The translations under genes were made by a program, and so were the position numbers. From Bellilinea sp040754815 (lineage in GTDB: Bacteria > Chloroflexota > Anaerolineae > Anaerolineales > Anaerolineaceae): a DNA stretch of 64,000 nucleotides. Of the stretch, positions 1 through 9,031 are shown piece after piece. The stretch is taken from NCBI GenBank assembly GCA_040754815.1, contig JBFMBX010000008.1, positions 62,001 through 126,000 of the forward strand. Reading direction: 5' to 3'. The notes below the pieces were generated by a model. That model saw only the letters and a program-made list of their open reading frames with translations, searched no databases and had not been told where the DNA came from. Each line of letters opens with the position of its first letter. Position 1 is the first letter of the stretch.

Positions 1-416
1 AATTGAAAGAACGGCTGGCCAGGATTGCAATGAAACAGTTGGGTGATCTGGATTTGCGTCCGGTGGTGAAAGCGGATGTGGAACTGCCGTTGAGGGAGTT
101 GCATCCGGATTTTTTGAAGTATCTCCGCCTGCTTGAACCAACCGGAATGGATAATCCGGATGTGTATTTTGTTTCACGAAATGTACGCCTTGTGAATGCT
201 CGCCGGGTGGGGGCGGATGGCAAGCATCTTAAATTGACGGTGACGGACGGACGGATTATCTATGATGCGATTGCTTTCCGGCAAGGTCACTGGATGGATG
301 AGGGGTTGCCGTCAGAAGTGGATCTGCTTTACCGCTATGAAACGAACTCTTATAATGGACGGGAAACGCTCCAGCTCAATGTGGTGGATATCAAGCCGGC
401 AGGCAGTGAATTGTAG
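1..416 (+). CDS. recJ: RecJ single-strand DNA exonuclease, C-terminal fragment
   Basis: This is the 3' end of a gene that begins upstream of the window; about 137 residues are visible. They match the C-terminal OB-type domain of the RecJ 5'-to-3' single-strand DNA exonuclease, with the pattern LEPTGMDNPDVYF followed by a short beta-rich stretch ending in LNVVDIKP. RecJ acts in recombination repair and mismatch repair. The DHH catalytic motifs lie outside the window, so the assignment rests on the C-terminal pattern alone. The reading frame is open from base 3 to the TAG at 414-416. The GT2 gene downstream is convergent. Confidence 0.75.
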   Translation, partial: LKERLARIAMKQLGDLDLRPVVKADVELPLRELHPDFLKYLRLLEPTGMDNPDVYFVSRNVRLVNARRVGADGKHLKLTVTDGRIIYDAIAFRQGHWMDEGLPSEVDLLYRYETNSYNGRETLQLNVVDIKPAGSEL

Positions 417-434
417 TGAGAGCGTTTTGTTCTA

Positions 435-1118
435 TTAATCCACGAAGCGATATTTGATCAATGCCCAGAGGGCCTCGAAAGCATCCCACATTTTGATTTT
501 CTTGCCTTCGGAATAATCGCGTGGGTTGAAGGCAATGGGTACTTCATAAATGCGGATTTTTCGCTTGAGAATTTTGGCAGTAAATTCCGGCTCAAATTCA
601 AAGCGGCGAGCGTGCAGGGGAATGTCCTTGATCACTTCCCGTTTGAATACTTTGTAACCGGTTTCCATATCGCTCAGGATGTTGTTGTAAAGGATGTTTG
701 TGATCATGGTCAGCAGTTTGTTGGCGACCATATTCCAGAACAGGATTGGTCGGCGTGGTGCGCCTAAAAAGCGCGAACCATAGACCACATCCGCAATGCC
801 ATCCCGGATTGGTTGTAACAGGTTGGGATACTCGCGCGGGTCGTACTCAAGGTCTGCATCTTGAATGATGATAATGTCACCGGTGGCATTTTGAATGCCG
901 GTTCGTACGGCCGCACCCTTCCCCATGTTTTTTTCATGAAAGATGGTGCGTATTTCCCCTTTTTGCTGTAATTCACTGAGTATTTCTCGTGTACCGTCTT
1001 TAGAGCCGTCATCCACCACGAGGATTTCATCGGCCAAACCGGTGGCTTTGACACGTCTGACAATTTCAGAAATCGTTTTAAGTTCGTTGTATGCGGGAAT
1101 GATGACAGATATTTTCAT
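435..1118 (-). CDS. Family 2 glycosyltransferase (DPM1/polyprenyl-phosphate sugar synthase type)
   Basis: A 227-residue GT-A enzyme. It opens with MKISVIIPAYNE, carries VDDGSKDGT at about residues 35-43 and the metal-binding DAD at about 87-89 in IIQDADLEYDP. This is the pattern of enzymes that move a sugar from a nucleotide sugar to a polyprenyl phosphate on the cytoplasmic membrane face. No C-terminal membrane helices are present, so it is the short DPM1-like form. I chose the ATG at 1118 rather than a longer upstream frame because the conserved domain starts exactly there. A TATAAT box sits only 7 nt upstream and there is no Shine-Dalgarno sequence, so the mRNA is probably leaderless. The sugar and acceptor cannot be read from sequence. 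Confidence 0.88.
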   Translation of the reverse strand: MKISVIIPAYNELKTISEIVRRVKATGLADEILVVDDGSKDGTREILSELQQKGEIRTIFHEKNMGKGAAVRTGIQNATGDIIIIQDADLEYDPREYPNLLQPIRDGIADVVYGSRFLGAPRRPILFWNMVANKLLTMITNILYNNILSDMETGYKVFKREVIKDIPLHARRFEFEPEFTAKILKRKIRIYEVPIAFNPRDYSEGKKIKMWDAFEALWALIKYRFVD

Positions 1119-1125
1119 GAGGCAA

Positions 1126-1154
1126 ATTATATGGTATGTATGAAGTTTCCACAA
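1126..1154 (-). promoter_or_regulatory. Promoter of the GT2 gene (leaderless type)
   Basis: On the minus strand the -35 candidate TTGTGG (1149-1154) and the -10 TATAAT (1126-1131) are separated by 17 bp. The -10 ends 7 nt before the ATG at 1118, so transcription should start at or next to the start codon. Confidence 0.6.
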
Positions 1155-1163
1155 GGCGTGGCA

Positions 1164-1172
1164 TGCTATAAT
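1164..1172 (+). promoter_or_regulatory. Extended -10 promoter of the AAA ATPase gene
   Basis: TGCTATAAT forms an extended -10 element. It lies back-to-back with the GT2 promoter, and their -35 regions overlap. The predicted start near 1179 gives a leader of about 65 nt with a GGAGG before the ATG at 1243. Confidence 0.55.
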
Positions 1173-1242
1173 TTGGATGTCCTCGTGCCTGATAAAAACA
1201 TTTTTCTGCAATGGCAATCAAATTTATGACTGGAGGGGTAGG

Positions 1243-2583
1243 ATGACAAAAACTACTCGCCCGCCAACATCTGCAGCAACGCCGGTGCCGACCGGGCCTT
1301 TTGTACCACCGCCGATCAATTCAATCGAAGACACCGGCCTGAATCCCTTATGGCTTCAAGACCTTGCATTGAAGATTTTTTATTTTCAAGGCTACATGAG
1401 CGGTTTCAAGCTGGCTGAGGAAATTGCCCTGCCGTTTACCGGCGTGCTCAACCAGATTTTGGATGCGTTGAAGCGGGAAAAATTGATCGAGGTGCGCTCA
1501 TCACAGGCAGGTGTTGGGGAAGGCGCGTATGTCTATGCCATTACCGGTGCAGGTATAGCCCGGGCAAGAGAAGCACTGGAACGCTCTCAATATGCCGGTC
1601 CGGCTCCGGTTCCTCTGGAAATGTATAACGACGCCATCCGCCGGCAAAGCCGTGGCAGGCTGCAGGTGACCAACCGGGTAATGCGGCAGGTGCTTTCCCA
1701 TATTGTTCTCTCGGAAGAAACCTATCAACGGTTGGGGCCGGCAGTAAATTCAGGGATGTCTATATTTCTGTACGGCCCGCCGGGCAATGGTAAAACTACC
1801 ATTGCCAGAGCGATTGGAAACCTGATTCAGGCCCAAAAAATGTACATTCCTTACGCTATTTATGTGGATGGTCAGGTCATAACATTATACGATTCGGTCA
1901 ATCATCAACTGGCAAATGAGGAAGAATCGACCATGCAGGGAACGGGTGGTTTAAGGTCAACCGTGCGGCGTGATCCGCGCTGGGTTCAAATTCGCCGCCC
2001 ATTTATTGTTACCGGTGGTGAACTTACCATGGCCGGGCTGGATCTGGTTTTCGATGACACATTGAAGTATTATGAAGCACCTTTTCAGATCAAAGCCAAT
2101 GGGGGCATTTTATTGATTGATGATTTTGGACGGCAACAGGTGCGCCCACGAGATTTGCTCAACCGCTGGATTGTGCCGCTCGAAAACCGAATTGATTACA
2201 TGAGCCTGCACACCGGGCGAAAATTTGAGGTTCCTTTCGATGTACTGGTGATTTTTTCCACCAATCTGCCGCCCAAGGAACTGGTGGATGAAGCCTTTTT
2301 GCGGCGGTTGAGGCATAAAATTGAAATTACCGACCCCAATTATGAGGAGTATCGGGAAATCTTCAAGAGAGTGGCTGCCCAAAAAGGGGTGGCTTACAAC
2401 GATCAGGGTCTGGCATATCTGTTGCAGGAGTATTACATTAAGGCAAATCGCAAACTACGCGCATCTCATCCGCGTGATTTATGTGACCAGATTCTGGATA
2501 TTTCCCGATACCTTGGAATGGAACCGGAAATGTCCAAAGAATTGATTGACCGAGCTGCAAAGTCGTATTTTGTAGATTTATGA
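1243..2583 (+). CDS. AAA+ ATPase with N-terminal winged-helix-like region
   Basis: A 446-residue cytoplasmic ATPase. A Pro/Thr-rich N-terminus (residues 1-25) leads into a helical, winged-helix-like region (about 35-110). An AAA core follows, with Walker A GPPGNGKT at 178-185, Walker B ILLIDDF at about 289-295 and a sensor-like IFSTNLPP further on. The start is the ATG at 1243, preceded by GGAGG at 1232-1236; an in-frame ATG at 1177 lies too close to the -10 box. The stop overlaps the start of the downstream GDPD gene. The target of this ATPase is not evident. Gene order gives only weak hints, since the neighbours are envelope or lipid related. Confidence 0.8.
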   Translation: MTKTTRPPTSAATPVPTGPFVPPPINSIEDTGLNPLWLQDLALKIFYFQGYMSGFKLAEEIALPFTGVLNQILDALKREKLIEVRSSQAGVGEGAYVYAITGAGIARAREALERSQYAGPAPVPLEMYNDAIRRQSRGRLQVTNRVMRQVLSHIVLSEETYQRLGPAVNSGMSIFLYGPPGNGKTTIARAIGNLIQAQKMYIPYAIYVDGQVITLYDSVNHQLANEEESTMQGTGGLRSTVRRDPRWVQIRRPFIVTGGELTMAGLDLVFDDTLKYYEAPFQIKANGGILLIDDFGRQQVRPRDLLNRWIVPLENRIDYMSLHTGRKFEVPFDVLVIFSTNLPPKELVDEAFLRRLRHKIEITDPNYEEYREIFKRVAAQKGVAYNDQGLAYLLQEYYIKANRKLRASHPRDLCDQILDISRYLGMEPEMSKELIDRAAKSYFVDL

Positions 2584-3335
2584 ATCGGCTGTTTGAACTT
2601 CCTCAACCGGTTATTTTTGCCCATCGCGGCGCTTCAAAGTATGCCCCCGAAAATACCATGGCTGCTTTTCGTCTCGCCTTGGAACAGGGGGCAGAAGCCA
2701 TCGAACTGGATGCCAAACTTTCAGCGGATGGAGAGGTTGTCGTCATTCATGATTTAACTGTTGACCGGACGACGAACGCCAAAGGTTCGGTCAGCGAGTT
2801 TACGGCATCGGATTTTCAAAAGATGGATGCCGGCGCTCATTTTTCGGAACAATATCGCGGGGAAGCGGTGCCGACTTTGCGGCAGGTTTTTGAGGAATTA
2901 GGTGAAAAAGTATATATCAATGTTGAATTGACCAATTACGCAACCCCAAGAGACAGCCTGCCCGAAAAAGTGGCCCAATTGGTTAAAGAATATCATTTAG
3001 AGGAGTGGGTTCTGTTTTCTTCCTTCAATCCAGTTAACCTGCTCCGCATAAAACGATTATTGCCTGAATGTCCGGTTGCCATTCTGGCTCTGGAAGGTTC
3101 GGCAGGGTGGCTGGCCCGTTCGTTTGTGGGGCGGTGGTTTGCACCCCATATCCTTCATCCAAATCTGCGGGACGCAAACGAACGGTTAATTTGCTCCGAG
3201 CACGCACGGAAAAGGCGTGTTCATGTCTGGACAGTCAACGAGCCGCAAGATATTCGCCGTTTATTTCTTCAGGGCGTTGACGGTATTTTTACGGATGATC
3301 CCATTACAGCCCTAAACATTCGGAATTTGATGTGA
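2580..3335 (+). CDS. Glycerophosphodiester phosphodiesterase
   Basis: A 251-residue GDPD-family TIM barrel. The signature AHRGASKYAPENT (residues 14-26) holds the catalytic His and Arg. ELDAKLSADGEVVVIHD follows with metal-binding acidic residues and the second catalytic His, and VWTVNEPQDIRRLF is the usual C-terminal motif. These enzymes hydrolyse glycerophosphodiesters to glycerol-3-phosphate and an alcohol. No signal peptide is present, so it is probably cytoplasmic. It overlaps the ATPase stop (ATGA) and the GH3 gene start, which indicates translational coupling of the three genes. Confidence 0.9.
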   Translation: MNRLFELPQPVIFAHRGASKYAPENTMAAFRLALEQGAEAIELDAKLSADGEVVVIHDLTVDRTTNAKGSVSEFTASDFQKMDAGAHFSEQYRGEAVPTLRQVFEELGEKVYINVELTNYATPRDSLPEKVAQLVKEYHLEEWVLFSSFNPVNLLRIKRLLPECPVAILALEGSAGWLARSFVGRWFAPHILHPNLRDANERLICSEHARKRRVHVWTVNEPQDIRRLFLQGVDGIFTDDPITALNIRNLM

Positions 3336-6157
3336 AAAGCAAACCGAAACTGGTTTCAGCACGTTTTGCGAAAATTCTCGTTTTGCTGGTCATGGTCATT
3401 GCCCAGACGGTAGGGATAGGCGCTTACGGGTTTTCCGCCAGCGCTGCAAGTGACCGGCAAACCGATCTGGATGCCCGCGTGCGTCAGATTATGGCGCAAA
3501 TGTCGCCCGAGCAGAAAGTAGGCCAGCTGTTTCTGGTAACCTTTAAAGGGACGGATGCCCGCCGGGATTCTCCCATCTACAAATTAATTGTGGATTACAA
3601 GGTGGGAGGTGTAGTTCTGCGGGCGGACAATGACAATTTTGAGGTGGCCGGCAATACCGTCCCCAAAGCTGCGGAATTGATTCGGGCGTTGCAGAATCAT
3701 GTTTGGGATGCTTCCCAAACTCAAGATGATTCTTCGGCGACAACGGTATTACCTTATATCCCCTTGTTTATTGGAATTTCTCAGGAAGGTGATTTATATC
3801 CCAATGACCAGATCATGAGTGGTATGACTTCGTTGCCCAGCCTGATGGCGATTGGGGCCACATGGGATACCAGCGCCGCTGAAGCGGTTGGCACAGTTAT
3901 GGGGAAGGAATTGCGGGCGATAGGATTCAATCTGTACTTTGGCCCCTCGCTTGACGTGCTTGAAGTTACAACCACATCAACCAATATGTTGGGTGTACGT
4001 ACCTTCGGGGGGGATCCCTTTTGGGTGGGGGAGTTAGGGAAAGCCTATATTCGCGGTTTGCATCTGGGCAGCCGGGATCAGATGGCCGTGATTGCCAAGC
4101 ATTTTCCGGGCAGGGGGGCATCCGATCGTTTACCGGAGGAAGAGGTGGCTACCGTTCGTAAATCGCTGGATGCATTGCGGCAAATCGAACTGGCACCGTT
4201 TTTTGCATCCATGCAGGCAGATGTTGAAAGCAAAATGCGAATTGACGGGGTGATGGTTTCGCATATTCGTTATCAGGGTTTGCAGGAGAATATTCGCGAA
4301 ATAACCCCTCCCGTCAGTCTGGATGGGGAAGCCATGCGGCAGGTGCTAACCCTTGAACCGGTGGCAGAATGGTATAACCAGGGTGGTGTCATTATCAGTG
4401 ACAATTTAGGTAGTAATGCCGTGCGCCGGTTTTATGATCCAACCGGTCAAACTTTCGATGCCCGGGCGGTGGCCAGAAATGCTTTTCTGGCAGGTAATGA
4501 TTTACTGTATCTGAATAATTTTATTGAGCCGACCGATGTGGATAGCACCACGACCATGATCAAAGTGCTTGAGTCTTTTGCGCAAAAGTATCGTGAAGAT
4601 CCTGCTTTTGCCGAAAGGGTAGATCAATCGGTCGAGCGGATTTTGAAATTAAAACTGCGTTTGTTTGGTGAATTTCGCTTAGACCGGGTATTGCCGCCCG
4701 CCAGTCAATTGGCCGAGGTTGGGCGGTCTCAATCGGTGGCTTTGGAGGTTGCTCGCAAAGCAGCGACTTTGCTCAGTCCTTCGGCGGCGGAATTGAACAT
4801 TCGTCTCCCCAGACCACCTGAAAACCGCGATCAAATCATATTTTTTACGGACGTGGTCAGCGCCAAACAGTGCAGCACATGCGGGGATCAATGGATATTA
4901 TCACCAGACAGCCTTAAAAATGCCATTATTCGTCTTTATGGCCCTGCTGCCGGAGGTTCAATTATTCAGGGTTACTTGTTCAGTTACACCTTTCTCGATC
5001 TGAATACTTTTCTGAATAACCCTGAAGGTTTAACCGCACTGGGTGTAAACCTTGCGGATGCCGAATGGGTGGTTTTTGCTTTGACCGGTGATAACCTTTC
5101 CCGGCCAGAAGCGCAGGCTCTCAAGAGACTGTTGAGTGAACGCCCGGACTTGATTTTGAACAAAAAAGTGATTGTTTTTGCATTCGGCGCACCCTATTTA
5201 CTCGATGCAACAGATATTGCCAAATTAACAGCCTATTATGGATTGTATAGTAAAGCGCCCGCGTTTGTAGATACGGCAGCCCGAATTTTATTCCACGAAC
5301 AAAGTGCCGAGGGGGCATCTCCGGTCTCTATTCCGGGCATAGGGTACGATATTATCCGCGCAACTTCTCCAGATCCTGCTCAGGTCATTCCGCTTTATCT
5401 GGACCTCCCCATAGAACCAGAAACCACCGAGACAGCGATAACCCCTCAGCCAACCGAACCACCCGCTTTTAAGGTGGGAGATGTTATTCCGTTTCGAACG
5501 GGAGTGATATTAGACCAGAATGGAAACCCTGTACCCGATGGTACTATCGTCAAATTCATCATCACTAGCCAGGGCGAAAACGGAACAAGCCAGCAAATTG
5601 AAACGGTAACAGCAGGGGGCATTGCCAAAGCCACCTATCGGATTAACACACCTGCAATGGTAGAAATACGTGTAGTCAGCGAACCGGCAATGACCTCCCA
5701 GATTCTTTCCATCAATGCCCAAAACGGTGAGGCAGTTATTTCAACCGATATTCCAACCCTTCAGCCTACAATGACGCTTACCCCAACAACCACTCCGACA
5801 CCTCAATCTACCGAGTCAGTTGAAGAGGTGATAAATAGCGAAAAAGATTACACCTTTGCTGATTGGTTGACCATGTTATTGATTGTGGGCGGCGGCGGGG
5901 TAGGGATTGCATTCATCGGTCAGCGGCGAATCTCCCTCCGTTGGGGATTCCGCTGGGGATTGTTGTCTGTCATCGGCGGAGTGCTGGCGTACTTGTTTCT
6001 GGTCAGCGGCTGGTTTGTGCCGCTCAGTCCCTTAGAAAACACCGGCAGATTGGGAGTGACGATCAGCAGTCTGATTGGGCTGCTGGTTGGGTGGGGTATT
6101 GGATGGGTGTGGCAAATTCGCCTGCAAAAGAATCAAAAATACATGAGAAAAAATTAG
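3332..6157 (+). CDS. GH3-type glycoside hydrolase, membrane-anchored, with Ig-like domain
   Basis: A 941-residue protein starting at a GTG that overlaps the GDPD stop. It has an N-terminal hydrophobic segment (about 10-35) and a GH3 catalytic domain (about 45-440) of the NagZ type. The substrate motif KHFPGRG lies at about 255 and the nucleophile motif ISDNLG at about 355. A second alpha/beta region follows (about 480-690). Next come a Big-1/invasin-like domain (about 710-800), a Thr/Pro-rich linker and two or three C-terminal membrane helices (about 845-930). The domain is probably displayed outside the cell. The usual NagZ acid/base His (GHG and DSH motifs) is not visible, so normal N-acetylglucosaminidase activity is uncertain. 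It converges on the kinase gene with a 4-bp overlap. Confidence 0.8.
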   Translation: MKSKPKLVSARFAKILVLLVMVIAQTVGIGAYGFSASAASDRQTDLDARVRQIMAQMSPEQKVGQLFLVTFKGTDARRDSPIYKLIVDYKVGGVVLRADNDNFEVAGNTVPKAAELIRALQNHVWDASQTQDDSSATTVLPYIPLFIGISQEGDLYPNDQIMSGMTSLPSLMAIGATWDTSAAEAVGTVMGKELRAIGFNLYFGPSLDVLEVTTTSTNMLGVRTFGGDPFWVGELGKAYIRGLHLGSRDQMAVIAKHFPGRGASDRLPEEEVATVRKSLDALRQIELAPFFASMQADVESKMRIDGVMVSHIRYQGLQENIREITPPVSLDGEAMRQVLTLEPVAEWYNQGGVIISDNLGSNAVRRFYDPTGQTFDARAVARNAFLAGNDLLYLNNFIEPTDVDSTTTMIKVLESFAQKYREDPAFAERVDQSVERILKLKLRLFGEFRLDRVLPPASQLAEVGRSQSVALEVARKAATLLSPSAAELNIRLPRPPENRDQIIFFTDVVSAKQCSTCGDQWILSPDSLKNAIIRLYGPAAGGSIIQGYLFSYTFLDLNTFLNNPEGLTALGVNLADAEWVVFALTGDNLSRPEAQALKRLLSERPDLILNKKVIVFAFGAPYLLDATDIAKLTAYYGLYSKAPAFVDTAARILFHEQSAEGASPVSIPGIGYDIIRATSPDPAQVIPLYLDLPIEPETTETAITPQPTEPPAFKVGDVIPFRTGVILDQNGNPVPDGTIVKFIITSQGENGTSQQIETVTAGGIAKATYRINTPAMVEIRVVSEPAMTSQILSINAQNGEAVISTDIPTLQPTMTLTPTTTPTPQSTESVEEVINSEKDYTFADWLTMLLIVGGGGVGIAFIGQRRISLRWGFRWGLLSVIGGVLAYLFLVSGWFVPLSPLENTGRLGVTISSLIGLLVGWGIGWVWQIRLQKNQKYMRKN

Positions 6158-7137
6158 CGTATCAAGGTGGCCAGCAGACTGAGGAGCAATAAGACGGCGG
6201 TTACGACGATCAGATTTCTTTCCACTGGCGCCTGAATAAAACTCCACGGCGAGGCAGCTGTACTGTTTAATCTGGGAAAATTGGGGTACTCACCAATAAG
6301 ACTTTTACGAAACACTTCCACCGATTCTGGTCTTTCATCGGGATGCAGCCCCATGGCCCAAAGTATGCAGCGTTCGGTACGGATTGAAATATCGGGGTTG
6401 ATTTGACGGGGAGGAATAAGACGCTGAGGATCAAGGAAGCGTTCGCGGGCATCAGCCGGCGGTTCGTTCGTCAGCAGATGATACAGCGTGGCGCCAAAGG
6501 CGTAAATATCACTGCGTACATCCGTATGGCCGCTATCACCACCGTACTGCTCCAAAGGGGTGTAGATAGCCGTGCCTTGCCCCTGCAGGACGGTGATGGT
6601 TACTTCGCCGGGCGCAAGAACTTTGACCAGCCCGAAATCAACCAGTTTCAGTAAACCATTCGGAGTAAGTTTTAAGTTGGAGGGTTTGATATCACGGTGA
6701 AGGATGGGTGGATTCTGGCTATGCAGGTAAGAGAGAGCATTGGCCAGTTGATCGGCCCAGTTGAGCACCTCTGCTTCGGAGAGAAAGCGGTTTTCTTGTC
6801 TCGCTTCCATCATAAGGGTGCGTAAATCCCTTCCCGGAATATAATCCATGACCAGATAATCGCGAGGGCCAATTGAAAAGAAATCAGATACTTTAGGCAG
6901 ATTGGGATGATCTAATCGCGCTAAAACTGTAGCCTCGCGGAAGAATTGATCTCGCGCTTCCTGGAGAAGTTCCGGAGGAAGGGAACGGTCATGTTCCACT
7001 TCCTTGAGGGCGCACTGGCGTCCCTCCAAACGTAAATCATTGGCAAGGTAGATGCTTCCCATTCCACCCTGACCAATGATGCGGACAATTTGATATCGGC
7101 CGCGTAAAACTTCTCCGGATTTCAACGGCAGAGGCAT
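6154..7137 (-). CDS. Ser/Thr protein kinase, C-terminally membrane-anchored
   Basis: A 327-residue Hanks-type kinase. It shows the glycine loop IGQGGMGSIYLA near residue 20, the invariant Lys in CALKEVE, the catalytic loop HRDIKPSNLKL, DFGLVKV, and an activation segment ending GTAIYTPLEQYG. The C-terminus is one hydrophobic helix (NLIVVTAVLLLLSLLATLIR). There is no extracellular sensor domain such as PASTA. All catalytic residues are present, so it should be active on the cytoplasmic side of the membrane. It is divergent from an FHA-domain transcription factor, a natural phosphothreonine reader, which suggests they work as a pair. Confidence 0.92.
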   Translation of the reverse strand: MPLPLKSGEVLRGRYQIVRIIGQGGMGSIYLANDLRLEGRQCALKEVEHDRSLPPELLQEARDQFFREATVLARLDHPNLPKVSDFFSIGPRDYLVMDYIPGRDLRTLMMEARQENRFLSEAEVLNWADQLANALSYLHSQNPPILHRDIKPSNLKLTPNGLLKLVDFGLVKVLAPGEVTITVLQGQGTAIYTPLEQYGGDSGHTDVRSDIYAFGATLYHLLTNEPPADARERFLDPQRLIPPRQINPDISIRTERCILWAMGLHPDERPESVEVFRKSLIGEYPNFPRLNSTAASPWSFIQAPVERNLIVVTAVLLLLSLLATLIR

Positions 7138-7299
7138 CGGGTTAATCTCTAGTGATCATGATTGAGGCATTATGGGTATTAATTTCGGCGTATAACCAAA
7201 ATGCCTGTATAGATAGTATTACACAATTTTTCAATTCTTTGATATATTATACCTTACTGGGTGTGGCAATCATCACCAATACGGCGGTTGGAGCAGGAC

Positions 7300-7980
7300 A
7301 TGAATCTTCCAGCGGAAGAACAACCTATTTTGATTGCACAGAGCGGACCGCTAAACGGCAAACGGTGGGAAATATTTGATGGTATGACCATTGGACGCGA
7401 GAAAGACTGCGACCTTGTCATCCCAGACAGACAGGTTTCGCGCTATCACGCCCGCTTTGAGGTTCATCCTGATCGCACGATTCTGCATGATCTTTCAAGC
7501 AAAAATGGCACCTATCGGAATGGGAAGCGGGTTGAAGAACCGGTGGTGTTGCAAGATGGAGATGTTGTCCAGATTGCATTGATTCAATATTTTGTTTATC
7601 TCAGTTCTGATTCGACCCTCCCGCTTGGCAGCGAATTTGAAATTCCCGTGATCGATGTGGGTGATCGTTTCACAAAGAGATTGGTGGTAGATAAGTTATC
7701 GCGGCGCGTGTGGGTAAATCAACAAGAGATTTTGCCTCCCTTGTCTGTACCTCAATTCAAGCTGCTGGAAGCCCTGTACGATAATGAGGGAAAGGTGGTA
7801 TCGCGTCAGGATCTGGTGGTAGCGGTTTGGGGAGATGAAGAAGCGGTGGGAGTTTCTGAACAGGCATTGGATGCATTGGTGCGTCGTTTGCGTGACCGCC
7901 TTGCCGTGCTGGATCCCAACCATACTTATCTGGTGACGGTGCGGGGTTACGGTTTGAGGTTAGATAATCCCTCGGTGTAG
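7300..7980 (+). CDS. FHA-domain transcription factor with OmpR-type winged helix
   Basis: A 226-residue protein in two parts. The N-terminal FHA domain (about 10-100) contains IGREKDCDLVIPDRQVSRYHA and SSKNGTYRNGKRV, the phosphothreonine-binding signature. The C-terminal trans_reg_C winged helix (about 130-224) contains LSVPQFKLLEALYDNEGKVVSRQDL and ends VTVRGYGLRL. FHA fused to winged helix resembles EmbR, but there is no BTAD. I chose the ATG at 7300 because GGAG at 7290-7293 precedes it; a GTG frame opening at 7261 is possible. The divergent Ser/Thr kinase next door is a likely input. Confidence 0.88.
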   Translation: MNLPAEEQPILIAQSGPLNGKRWEIFDGMTIGREKDCDLVIPDRQVSRYHARFEVHPDRTILHDLSSKNGTYRNGKRVEEPVVLQDGDVVQIALIQYFVYLSSDSTLPLGSEFEIPVIDVGDRFTKRLVVDKLSRRVWVNQQEILPPLSVPQFKLLEALYDNEGKVVSRQDLVVAVWGDEEAVGVSEQALDALVRRLRDRLAVLDPNHTYLVTVRGYGLRLDNPSV

Positions 7981-8032
7981 AGGGTATTCCTTTCAGCGCC
8001 AAAATTGATGATAAAAAATAAATAATTAAGCA

Positions 8033-8079
8033 AAATTCTCCCCATGTTCATGGGCGGGTGATGGAGAATTGTTTTTTTT
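8033..8079 (+). terminator. Rho-independent terminator after the FHA gene
   Basis: The outer stem AATTCTCC (8034-8041) pairs with GGAGAATT (8063-8070). It encloses a small CCCAT/ATGGG hairpin and is followed by eight T residues (8072-8079). Confidence 0.8.
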
Positions 8080-8164
8080 CGTCCAAGCAAACTGAAAACT
8101 AACTGTAAGTTTCAACAATTGTATGCCGGACTTTAATCGCTTAATATAATAATAAGCTTAATAT

Positions 8165-9031
8165 GTGCTATGGGGTTATACCACTGATATCGTTTTTGAG
8201 TATGGAATTACGAAAATGATGAAACGTTTGCAATCTGCCCAAAAGCAGCCGAATTTCAAACAAGCGGATTTCTCAACCTTCCGGCACTCACCATCAAATT
8301 CCCCTACAAAGATGCTTTATCCTTTTTCAAGAACTCAACCGGCTTTCGGCAGAGTTCTGAAAACCGGACTTCAAGGGTTGTTTGAGCAAACCTGGATTGG
8401 GCCGGCAGTTTGGAAAAGTAAACTCTATGATGGCATTTTACCGGCATTGGTGATGATTCTGCTTACCTTACTCTTTAGCCTTCTGTTTTTGCCAGTTGAG
8501 ATTGTTTTTGGTCTGCCCGGTTTGCTGATTTATACGCTCGTGATTCTTGCAGGTGGCGTTTTTGCCCTCGGAAAATGTATCCAAATGCGGTTCAACGAGA
8601 TTACCAGAGCATGGTATGGTGTGGTATCCGGATTGTTGCTCTGGTTTGCAGTGAATACCGCAGGGCGGTTGGGAGAAGCGGCGGTTTCGATGGAAGTTCA
8701 AGCCGTGATGTTGTTGTTAGCCACGCTGGTGATTATGACCCTTTGGAAAACTGTTTTTCCAGTTGGCTTAAGGTTTCTGGTGCTGGTGTTCCTCATCAAC
8801 TGGACTTTAAGATTCTGGTTGAGTGTTCACGCCTTTTTGGCGGTTGATTTTGAGTTTTTCCGCTGGAGTTATTACTTTAGTGGCTTTATAGCCCTTTCTG
8901 CGCTCATCTTTTTCTTGATGTGGATGTTCTTCAAGGCCGAGAGTCGCATTCATCATCTGTGGGCTGCGGTAGGGGTTTGGTTTTGCGCCCTATTGGTGAT
9001 GATCATTTTCTTTCAGATGCCTCTTGGTTAG
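8165..9031 (+). CDS. Polytopic membrane protein of unknown function
   Basis: A protein of up to 288 residues that I do not recognise. The first 90 residues or so are polar. About seven hydrophobic segments follow, for example ALVMILLTLLFSLLFLPVEI, further helices through the middle, and a C-terminal pair ending in VWFCALLVMIIFFQMPLG. It may be an integral inner-membrane protein resembling a Yip1-like or generic bundle, but no diagnostic motif is visible. The start is uncertain: the GTG at 8165 and the ATGs at 8216 and 8219 are all possible and none has a good ribosome-binding site. A TATAAT at 8145-8150 could serve it. It ends in a 4-bp overlap with the convergent GT4 gene. Confidence 0.6.
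   Translation: MLWGYTTDIVFEYGITKMMKRLQSAQKQPNFKQADFSTFRHSPSNSPTKMLYPFSRTQPAFGRVLKTGLQGLFEQTWIGPAVWKSKLYDGILPALVMILLTLLFSLLFLPVEIVFGLPGLLIYTLVILAGGVFALGKCIQMRFNEITRAWYGVVSGLLLWFAVNTAGRLGEAAVSMEVQAVMLLLATLVIMTLWKTVFPVGLRFLVLVFLINWTLRFWLSVHAFLAVDFEFFRWSYYFSGFIALSALIFFLMWMFFKAESRIHHLWAAVGVWFCALLVMIIFFQMPLG

Noticed and set aside
1177..1242. 22-residue N-terminal extension of the AAA ATPase from the ATG at 1177
   Set aside because: The ATG is 4 nt from the -10 box, probably upstream of or at the transcription start. The ATG at 1243 has a proper GGAGG.
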